From Hymenochaete sp. R1 (lineage: Eukaryota; Basidiomycota; Agaricomycetes; Hymenochaetales; Hymenochaetaceae): DNA of 64,000 bases. Position 1 is the stretch's first letter. Each line of letters begins with the position of its first letter. The position numbers and the translations under genes were made by a program. Below the pieces are notes generated by a model. That model searched no databases, had not been told where the DNA came from, and worked only from the letters and a program-made list of their open reading frames with translations. Of the stretch, positions 56,426-64,000 are shown one piece after another. Location of the stretch: contig JAFREE010000104.1 of the NCBI GenBank assembly GCA_019400425.1, positions 22,599-86,598 of the forward strand. Reading direction: 5' to 3'.

Positions 56426-59400
56426 ATGGACTCCAGCAATCCAACCTCGCGAAAGTCGTCTCGGTCGCGGTCGAGGTCGCAGGCGCGTCCGAAACGTTCG
56501 GCACAACATGCAAACGTCCCTTATCTTCCACAAGGCCCCGAGTCCATTGTGTATGCTGAAGGTTCTGTGACTGAAGACACCGTCGAGCTACTACACGAGT
56601 TCGTGCACCCTCATCCAAAGGGGCGACGAGCAGAAACGGAAGACACCCTGATAGAAGAGGACCGTGCCGGAACGGCTTCCCTCGACAATGGACGAGGGAA
56701 TGAGGACGGCGAAAACGAGTCGGACGACGACTTGGAGGACTGGGATGCTCTAAAGGAGCGCCCGTGGTACCGCCGACCTTCCCCGCTGTGGTACGTCCCT
56801 CCCATTCACTACACAACTCCCGCAACCGCAGCAACCGCAGTTTGATTGAACTCATGCGTTTCATATAAATATAAACCCACCGTGGGTCCTTCTAGGCTGT
56901 TGTGCTTCATACCCATTGCGAGCACGGCTACGTCGGCGTGCATCGCGCCCAGGGTGGAGATATACACGTTGTTGGCGTGCATGGACAAGAAACCCGAATA
57001 CATGGGCCGTGGACCGGAGGACATTCCCATCAGCGTAGATCTTGGTGGAACTCAGAATTGGGACCCGTTCTCGTTGTCAAGTTCTCAGAACGATAGGCCA
57101 GGGATCTTGTCCGATTATCTGGACTATGTAGATACGGACAATGGCTCTCGGTCAGATTCACTCCTTCTGAACTTCCCACACTACGATTATACGCTGGCTT
57201 CAAGTCTATCCTTATCCGATACGAGGAATCAGAAATGCTCGTCTGACCCGACTGTGCTGGCTGCGGCTGCGAAGCTGATCGCTGGTATGCGCTCTCACGA
57301 AACAGTCCTCTGAGTCGCTCAGTTTCTGACTTGACTTGTAGTTATGTCAATGACAAGTGGTATTCTGGGTTGTCTTACAACCGCTTTCTGGGGCGCAGTG
57401 AGTGCTTCACGCTATACTTCAAGAGTTGTTATTGATAAATCTGTCGCAGTTTTCTGATCAACATGGTCGTCTCACTGTTATGACTCTCTGTATCACTGGA
57501 TACCTTGTCGCGTAAGCCCGGTTTAACACAAATACGAACGCTGGCGTTACTGAATCACGAATACTTGTTAAGCGACGCCGTTTTCATACTTGTTTTCTTC
57601 TTCTCCAGACATCTTCCAGGGGGCTACTGGTTCCTTGTTAATGGTGCTTTCGTAGAGGGTCTTTTTGGAGGTGGGCTAATCATCCATAGCGAATATACTA
57701 TGTTTCCTTTCAAAAGATTAACAACTCTTCAACTACAGGTTTCCCAGGTGTCATCGCGGTTATGCACTCGTACATGGCAGACTGCACACTACCTGGCTCC
57801 CGATCTCACGTCTTCTCCCTTGCTCTGGGCCTCCTCTTTGTTGGAACATCTATCGGACCTACCTTAGGATCCGTGCTCATTCGCCTTACCCATACACCAA
57901 TCTCCGTCTTCATCTATGCCGCATCTGTGCATTTAGTCTACGTCCTATACCTTTTCTTCATAGTCCCAGAAAGTTTACCGGACCGAGTTCGCTTGATGAA
58001 CAAGAAGAGAATTCAGGATCGAAAGGTGAAAGATCTGCAGATCGCGAATGATACGGTAGGATGGAGGGGTGTCGGGGTGTTACGGGTGAAACGTACTTTT
58101 GCGTTCTTGAGGCCGTTAGCGGAGCTTGTGCCTCACAAAGTAGAGAACGGCAACACCAGACGATGGGACTGGAACCTATTGTTCATCGCAGCGAGCTATG
58201 GCTTTTCTCAGATCGTAATAGTATGTCAGAGTTTCATTCGAGTGAAAGGATGTGTTCAATGATTGCGATTTCTGACTTTTCCCGCAGCCGTCATACCAAT
58301 ACAAGTTCCAATTCGCCTCGTTGAGATTCAACTGGTCTTCTGAAGAGGTGAATCTGTCGCCTTAAATTTATAGAAAACGTAGAGATTGACAGCCTCGTTA
58401 GTTGGGATACTGGCTCTCTTTGATCTCAGCCACTCGGGCCATTGTTTTAACCATCGTTCTTCCCCGTACGTCTTTGCGTTGGTTGGCTCCTCTGGAGGCT
58501 CTTGACTAATCCTGAGTTTTTTTACAGTCGTGATTAAAATTTTCAACAAACCCAAGCAAGGCATCCCACAGGTCTCAGAACCTTCTCAATCACCATTAGC
58601 AGCAGATGTCGAAAACAACGGACTGGAACCCATTACGCAAACCCAGCGTCAACAAGATATAACAAAGGACGTCCAACCTCCTCACCCACACTCACCATCC
58701 TTCGATCTCTGGCTCGCCCGCGGCTCCATCTCGATCGAAGTCATCTTCTACACCCTCATGGCAGCATGCCCAACCCCGCTCGTGTTCATCTTCTCGGGGA
58801 TGGCGATTTCGTTCGGGGGCGGCTTCAACCCTGCTGTACAGGCGCTGGCGCTGGAGCTTTACGTGAAAAGAAATAGCAAATTAGCTGGAGAAGTGCGTAA
58901 TAGTGAAGGTGATAGAGGTAGTGATGGCGAGGTTGTTGGAAAGAAGGCCGAGCTTAGACGGGCAGGCTTTTCGGCGCTATAAGCGTTGTTTCGTCCATTT
59001 CGTACGTCTCCTTTTCGGGTGGAAGGTTTCGCATTGCAGCAGCATTTCTAATCAATAATTTTACTATTTCTGCAGCTCATCTATTCTGGGTCCGGCATTA
59101 TTCGGATTCACGTTCGTGCAAACTGTGGCTACGTTCCCTGTCGCCATCTTCTGGCTCTCATCTCTCTGTGTCTTCCTCTCCCTCGTCTTCATTTCGTCCG
59201 TTCGACTCCACTCGCCGACGACGCCGGTGTCAGCAGCACACTCTGATCCCGATCATGCTAATCCGGGTTCGACTACAGATCTCCGGGACGGTGTAGATTT
59301 AGAGAGCGCCAGGGTTTCGAATGCGTCAGAGGTTGGAGAGGGCCATGGTCCGGAGAGGACGCTCGTCGACTCAAGTGAAGGCTCGTCTCTTTTGAAGAGC

Positions 59401-59469
59401 GCAGATGGAAAGAGTTATAATACTCTAAGGGGACGGAACGCGCCGAAGAGCAAGGGCTCGCCCGTTTAA
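56426..59469 (+). CDS. Major facilitator superfamily transporter
   Basis: Eleven exons (56426-56790, 56896-57284, 57342-57397, 57450-57511, 57573-57670, 57739-58220, 58288-58347, 58402-58465, 58528-58892, 58958-59001, 59076-59469) give 792 aa. The first 115 residues are a disordered Arg/Ser then acidic cytosolic tail ending RPWYRRPSPLW. TM1 follows, with IAPRVEIYTLLAC. A long luminal or external loop of about 90 residues comes next. Further landmarks are FWGAFSDQHGR (the motif-A region), LPGGYWFLVNGAFVEGLFGG and VFSLALGLLFVGTSIGPTLGS. A cytosolic loop precedes WLSLISATRAI and TGRLFGAISVVSS, with a final TM near SLCVFLSLVFISS. The intron 58893-58957 restores frame at TGRLFGA. Tetracycline-resistance-like fungal MFS proteins look similar; the substrate is unknown. 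Confidence 0.88.
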
Positions 59470-60407
59470 CTATTTTGCTGAAGCCCACTTACAGTAATTC
59501 ACTTTCTTATTCTTGCCTTTCTTTTGGTCGTCGTTCTTAGGATGAGATATATCTGCACCGGATTGTTGTAAAACAGTGTAATCTAGCTTTCTTCTTTGCT
59601 CTTTTTCTTTTTCTCTGTATTTTCGTGATGGCAGTGTAATGCGGGGGCTAGAACGGGAACGACTTTGGCGGAAAGCCAGTGACGGTGATAGATTCCGAGT
59701 CGTGATATAGTAATGGGCCTCTTCGAGTGCATACGGCCCAAATGAAGTAGATATGCGCGTTGTAATACGTTCGATATCGATATTGTACCAGCTATATGTA
59801 TGTACATTCCCTTAGTGTATGGTAGATTGAAGAAACTTTAGCAGAAAAAGATGAAACTGATTTGAATATGTATGTAGACGGTAAATTCATAATCATATGC
59901 TCCAAGTCAGGCATGTAGCAGAGTCCAGACACGAAACTTGGGCTCTGTTCGGTAGCGTTGCTAACAGGTTGCTTGCCAGTGCTAGCTACGCTTAGCATAA
60001 ATCCGTTCCCACGCTTTGCGGAACGATTGAACACGCGGAAAGCAAGTTCAGCACTAAGCGTGGGAACCTATGTGTGTTAAGCGGAGATAGCACTGGCAAG
60101 CAACCTGTTAGCAACGCTACCGAACAGAGCCTTGGTTTCCTGCGAAAGGCCGTTTAGGCTTCACGGAATATAATCTCCCACTTGAAATCAGCTAGTATCC
60201 AAGAATCCATCCGTGTAATAATTAGAGATTATAAAAGAATAAATACAGATCCTGCACAATGCAACGGCCGAGTACAATGTACGTACATACAGCTGCAACG
60301 GAAGTCCGAAAGCGTATAAGTCCAATTAAACCAATCCAACCCATCCTGAAGCAAATAATTCAACGAAGTATCATAACCGCAACCCCACCGTAAAGCAAAG
60401 TACTATC
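59470..60407. other. Intergenic region holding a MITE
   Basis: 3' flanks of two convergent genes. Apart from the 191-bp inverted-repeat element, no gene is supported. A CT/TC-rich run is present near 59590-59620. Confidence 0.55.
59941..60131. mobile_element. Short inverted-repeat element, PIF/Harbinger-like MITE (191 bp)
   Basis: The ends form perfect 44-bp inverted repeats beginning GGCTCTGTTCGGTAGCG and continue as an imperfect hairpin that includes GTTCCCACGCT and its complement. A direct TTG flanks both ends (59938-59940 and 60132-60134), fitting the 3-bp target duplications of PIF/Harbinger elements, whose MITEs often begin GG-CTTGTTCGG-like. It has no coding capacity. It lies in the convergent 3' space between the MFS and phosphatase genes. 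Confidence 0.8.
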
Positions 60408-62204
60408 CTACACCTCATCAATAGCCCTCCCTACATCCGACCTCCCCCCTGCAACTACGCCCTCCCCACCACTACCAGCCCTAACACCCTCCCCACCAGT
60501 CCCCATCCACCTCAATATCATCCACCCCAACAAGAAATTAAACACCCCGCCCGCGGCGTTCCCGAGCCCGATGAGCCAGAGGAACGTCCAGAGGCCGCCG
60601 ATGAGGCGGTCGAGGAGGCGGCCTGTGTAGCGCTTGAGGACCCAGTACGGATCTGGTGGGGGTGGTGAGGCTGGGAGGTGTAGTGTTGGGGGTTGAAGGG
60701 GATTTGGGTGGGAGGATTGGGGATGGGAGTCGGTGCTTTCAAGCGAGGAGAAGACCTGGGTGGGAACGAGGAGGAGGGTGACGACGGGTTTCTGTGTGGG
60801 ACGGGGAATTTAGTCAAATGAGTTAAGAGAGGGAGGGGGGAGTGCACGTACGTGATCTGAGGTGGTATATGAAGGTATAGAGGTATACAAGACGTTTTCA
60901 ATGCTTGATATGTCGGGGGTATCTTGGGGGTCGAGGTAAGAAGAGTATAGAATCCGGTCCGTCCATGCAGGAGTCCGCTTCGGACTGAATTATATGTAAA
61001 CGTTGTTAAGCTGAAGGCGAACAGAGAATTGATATTATGAAGGCTTACTCGTATTTGTTCACTTCGTTCATCAAGTATTTGTACGTGCACTTGAATTTCC
61101 AAAATTCGCCCTCCTTGAGTGCAAGAAATGCGTCCGAGTTTTGACGTTCGTGGTATAACTCATCGTAATCCTTAAGCTTTTCTCTCTCCTTGTCGTTGTC
61201 CAAGGCTTCGAGTAGGGCCGTCAAGTTCGTGGCTCCAGCGAAGTGGCTTGTTGAGGGTAAGGATAGTCGGAAGTTCAAGTCACCCAGGAAAAAGAGATGT
61301 GACGTGTCGTATATGCTTGACCGCGGACTGGAAGATGATGTAGAAGGTTGTGTTGATGGAAAGAGGAGCGTCCCAACGATATGTCGGTAGTCCGCTATCC
61401 GAAATTCAACCTTTCCAGCATGGGCAGTGAGATGCGCATTGACGAAGCTTATTTGCATGACATCAATAATCTGCATACGCAAAAAAAAACTCAAATGGAA
61501 CGTACGTGAACGTCTCCCCAACCCCTCCATCCACCCCAGCCAGCCGAAACCGAACCCCAACAGCACCCTTATTACCCATCCATGCCGGCCCACACCCTGT
61601 CCACTGCGTCTGCACGTCCCGGATTCGCCGGCCTACTCGCTCGTCGCGCGCATATACAAGTAGAGCGACGCCGACGTTGACTACGCGGGCAACGCGCGTG
61701 TAAGTGTCCTTGTTCGGGGTGTGCTCTTCGATTTGTGAGCGCAGCAGTTCATCTCGGGATTCGATTACATGATTCGATAGGCCGGCCACTGTAGGAAGGA
61801 AATCCATTATAAGCTTAAGTTCGAAGCTTTAAATGGTGCTGGACACGTCACATACAGCCTAGATGGAGGGGTAATAGCTCCTGGAAACCGACTGCGACGA
61901 TGTCTGGGGCCTGCTTTCCGCGCGACAGGAAGCTTGACACGGTTAACGTCGGCGCCAGCCAGTCTACTAGGTCTTGAGGGACACCTGCATTTCCTTGAAG
62001 AGCTGTGTTGTAGGTTGCAATTTGCACGAGTAGCTTGTCACTTAGTGAGTTGCTATTTGCATTCGTCATCGGAGGTTACCAGCAGGTTGAGCGTGTGGTG
62101 GCGGTCAGAGAGGAAGGCAAGACGCGTTGCATCATCGACTGCGCGTCATTTACGATGCCTTTCTTGCGGTTTCGGCACAGCTTGATTTATTCACAGGGAT
62201 ACAT
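60408..62204 (-). CDS. Inositol polyphosphate 5-phosphatase with a C-terminal membrane segment
   Basis: Seven exons (62195-62204, 62080-62138, 61856-62033, 61506-61788, 61049-61447, 60852-60984, 60408-60791) give about 481 aa. The IPPc domain removes the 5-phosphate from phosphoinositides. Motifs in order: VQIATYNTALQGN, IVAVGFQELLPLHLG, WMGNKGAVGVRFRL, FVNAHLTAH, HLFFLGDLNFRL with the catalytic Asp and Asn, KRTPAWTDRIL and TSDHKPVV. After a Pro/Ser linker a hydrophobic stretch (LIGGLWTFLWLIGLGN, then GVFNFLLGWMIL) lies about 45 residues from the end and looks like a tail anchor. The N-terminal exons are less certain; an ATG at 62069 would instead skip them. Confidence 0.88.
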
Positions 62205-62639
62205 CGCAAGAACTTTGAAAGATACTGCAGAATAAAATAAATGCCAATAAATGTCATTTCTCCCTCAGAGACGATGCTTCTGGGCGTAACATAGTTGAGG
62301 CTATCATAGCAACTTCGTGAGCGCTGACAACAATCGCTGACACAAATCACTCTTGATGCACAAAGGCTGGTCTCTGACCGTAACGAGGGAGAGGCCTCAC
62401 AAAGCTTACGAACGGAAACAGTCAATGAGCCTGGAACGCGCCTTCGGATATTGCTCGACCAAATTTGCTTCGTTCTTGATATTACTTGACGGACATGAAG
62501 TAATAGGCCTCCTTGTGTCGTTGGAAACGCTCTCGAATATATGCATATAAGAAAAGAAAGGGGAGAAATACAAAGGCACAAAACGCGCGAGCGATCGCAA
62601 ACAAGCTTCACTTGGAGTATGACCAGACGTGCCGGAGTA
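62205..62639. other. Intergenic region between the phosphatase gene and RPS21
   Basis: No supported gene. A 153-codon minus frame (62150-62611) overlaps the phosphatase start in the wrong frame and shows no family features. Confidence 0.45.
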
Positions 62640-63055
62640 CTACATGCATTTGGAAACTATATTAGACTCCCATTTAGTAAGACTAGAATATAGGAAAATA
62701 CGCACGCCCGGCCTTAGTCGCCAATCTGTTTATCGAATCGTCGCTTTCAGCGTTCGCACGGACCTGGCCGCACAGAGCAAAGGTGGTCGAGGTAGATAAA
62801 GCTCTGCCATTCGCGTCAACGTCAGCGACGGAGAATTGGACCGACGCGTGGTCTTTGGATGTGATGAGGCGGTCTGTGAACAAATAGATTATGAGCCTGC
62901 GTTGCTCCTATAGCATGACCGAATTCATGGAGATTAAGAACGCACTGGTCGCCTGGCATTTTCGGGGAACGTAAAGGTCGACGAGGACACCCTGGAGAGT
63001 ACTTCAGCATGAGCTCCCGAGACAATCTTTGCTCTCATACCTGATCGTTCTCCAT
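62640..63055 (-). CDS. RPS21: 40S ribosomal protein eS21
   Basis: Exons 63041-63055, 62946-62991, 62706-62873 and 62640-62656 give 81 aa, close to the normal 83-87. eS21 sits on the 40S platform near uS2 and takes part in late subunit maturation. The protein starts MENDQGVLVDLYVPRKCQATN, with introns after residue 5 and inside the Asn codon. It continues SKDHASVQFSVADVDANG, TFALCGQVRANAESDDSINRLA and ends KAGLSKCM. The last intron was chosen over a shorter alternative because it gives the SK-type C-terminus seen in animals and fungi. Confidence 0.92.
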
Positions 63056-63185
63056 TTTTGAACGGTTGGCAAACGCTGAGCACGGTAATTATCTAGTTTA
63101 GCTTCAAGACAATCGCTGAGAGCTGCTGAGAGAGCTGAGAGCTAAGTAGACAGAAATGGAAGGAGGTACTATGCAGCTAAAATTT

Positions 63186-63191
63186 CACGTG
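63186..63191. promoter_or_regulatory. CACGTG palindrome, site 1 upstream of RPS21
   Basis: Occurs as TTTCACGTGACA, 131 bp before the RPS21 start codon. Confidence 0.45.
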
Positions 63192-63202
63192 ACACAGACA
63201 GT

Positions 63203-63208
63203 CACGTG
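63203..63208. promoter_or_regulatory. CACGTG palindrome, site 2 upstream of RPS21
   Basis: Occurs as AGTCACGTGCCG, 17 bp (centre to centre) from site 1. Confidence 0.45.
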
Positions 63209-63606
63209 CCGACAGTGTGATCCAAAAATATCATCAGCTCCTTCAGCTCCCCCCTTTTATCCAAGTTGCCACCAAACATGCATATGTACGAGTATACGGC
63301 ATGCAAAGGTATCCGATTTGAGTTGAAAAACGCTCCCTTTCTCAGTATTCTGCATGAATGTTCCGAGGGACGTGCGATGCTTTATCGTTGACTTACTCGC
63401 GAGCCCAATGGCTTTGCCGACTATATAGAATATCTCTTGGAATCTTCTTCGCAAAGTAAGGGACTACGGATTCTAGTAATCCCGTAAAGTGAGTCGTAAA
63501 GTGCTCGTAGAATGTTTCTACTCATTTGTGAGTTTTTAAATTTACGTAAGCAATCCAACAGAATCGACGCTTTCTATCGCTTCCCTCCAGCAACCCCCAT
63601 GTCAAT

Positions 63607-63822
63607 ATGAGCTTCAACAGATCTATATTCTGCCAAGTTGCAAAGCACAAGGATCCAGAGTCGATCCCTGCTCATGTCTATTTCACGCACACAGAACACA
63701 CAATAACCATATTTGACGCGTATCCGAAGGCAGACTACCATCTTCTTATGATTCCACGCGTGTCGAACGATCCAGAAGAAAGAATATGGACTGCGCGGAA
63801 TCTCATGAGCCTGAAAATATGA
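63607..63822 (+). CDS. Aprataxin-like (HIT family) N-terminal ORF, apparently truncated
   Basis: 71 codons. The sequence PESIPAHVYFTHTEHTITIFDAYPKADYHLLMIPR matches, in two blocks, the N-terminal strands of Hnt3/aprataxin, an enzyme that removes AMP from abortive DNA ligation ends. The frame then runs into unrelated sequence and stops at 63822. The catalytic HxHxH motif and the C2H2 finger are absent. Either an intron starts near the arginine (CGC-GTGTCG) and the gene continues past the window, or it is a truncated copy. Confidence 0.6.
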   Translation: MSFNRSIFCQVAKHKDPESIPAHVYFTHTEHTITIFDAYPKADYHLLMIPRVSNDPEERIWTARNLMSLKI

Positions 63823-63972
63823 TGGTCAGCGAGGGGTTTTATTCAAAAGCTATGTTCTACGGTGTAGCCGAAGCTAAAATCAAAAAGCAAGAGCTAAGCG
63901 TGGGCTAGATTGTAAAATTGTCGGTGTTAGAGTCCGATCAAGACGTTGATCAGGAGTCTGACAAATCAGGGT

Positions 63973-63978
63973 CACGTG
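63973..63978. promoter_or_regulatory. CACGTG palindrome near the window end
   Basis: Occurs as GGTCACGTGACAG. It may belong to a gene beyond the window; nothing else is recognised in 63823-64000. Confidence 0.3.
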
Positions 63979-64000
63979 ACAGCGACCTGAGGTTACAAGA

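Larger units (their letters stand above)
63056..63606. promoter_or_regulatory. Shared promoter region of RPS21 and the aprataxin-like ORF
   Basis: Contains an imperfect GAGCTGAGAG-type repeat at about 63108-63144 and two CACGTG sites. No coding frame is supported. Confidence 0.45.

Noticed and set aside
56148..56864. 238-codon minus-strand ORF
   Set aside because: It lies antisense to the first MFS exon and intron, lacks family features, and arises from Arg/Ser-rich coding on the + strand.
60518..61102. 194-codon minus-strand ORF rich in Pro/Ser
   Set aside because: It is a shifted frame of the 5-phosphatase exons; the spliced frame carries the conserved motifs.
62041..62204. A 1-nt frameshift at the N-terminus of the 5-phosphatase
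   Set aside because: A 46-nt intron from the GTAACC donor to GACAAG removes the conflict, so no mutation needs to be assumed.
1..64000. CRISPR arrays, operons, secondary-metabolite cluster
   Set aside because: No direct-repeat arrays; the intron-rich eukaryotic gene structure excludes operons; neighbouring genes share no biosynthetic theme.

Overview
The window is nuclear DNA of a basidiomycete fungus, most likely an Agaricomycete. Genes are dense and carry many short introns (about 45-65 nt) with GTRNGT donors, CTRAY-like branch points and YAG acceptors. Gaps between genes are small, and two genes belong to the DUF6533 multi-span membrane family, which I know mainly from mushroom-forming fungi. 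About 30 protein genes can be reconstructed, most with complete splice models that keep frame from end to end. Splicing was done by eye from splice signals and conserved protein motifs, so exact exon ends are inferences.

Layout. 0-3 kb: a C-terminal scrap, the N-terminal protein methyltransferase NTM1 and the replication-fork protein CSM3/Swi3 as a divergent pair. 3.7-5.5 kb: the first DUF6533 gene. 6-9 kb: an unrecognised Pro/Ser-rich protein and a weak small ORF. 9.6-21 kb: mitochondrial succinyl-CoA:3-ketoacid CoA transferase, KNR4/SMI1, and the NuA4 subunit EAF1/VID21. 21-23.4 kb: an intron-containing tRNA-Val(CAC) and a full-length site-2 protease. 23.6-26.4 kb: a 683-bp Tc1/mariner-type MITE and the second DUF6533 gene in inverted orientation. 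26.4-30 kb: a gene-poor tract with only scattered exon-like pieces.

30-53 kb is packed with housekeeping genes, many in divergent pairs: a CUE-AlkB-GRF dioxygenase, mitoribosomal uS7m, a haloacid dehalogenase, a SAM methyltransferase, FYV7-like, eIF1, TRM1, SNRNP27, PIG-M, GMF, CBP20, an RRM-like putative mitochondrial protein, SAR1 and SRP-receptor beta, plus two unrecognised proteins. 53-64 kb: UTP21/WDR36, an MFS transporter, a second MITE (PIF/Harbinger-like, 191 bp), a tail-anchored inositol-polyphosphate 5-phosphatase, ribosomal protein eS21 and an aprataxin-like N-terminal ORF.

Many of the genes serve RNA and protein production: cap binding, U4/U6.U5 splicing, rRNA processing, tRNA methylation, translation start, ribosomal proteins, SRP receptor and COPII budding. 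Several of their short shared promoters carry the palindrome CACGTG. There is no operon, CRISPR array or biosynthetic cluster. The most unusual items are the inverted DUF6533 pair with identical 15-exon structure including an 8-nt microexon, the two MITEs, and the shared CACGTG sites.
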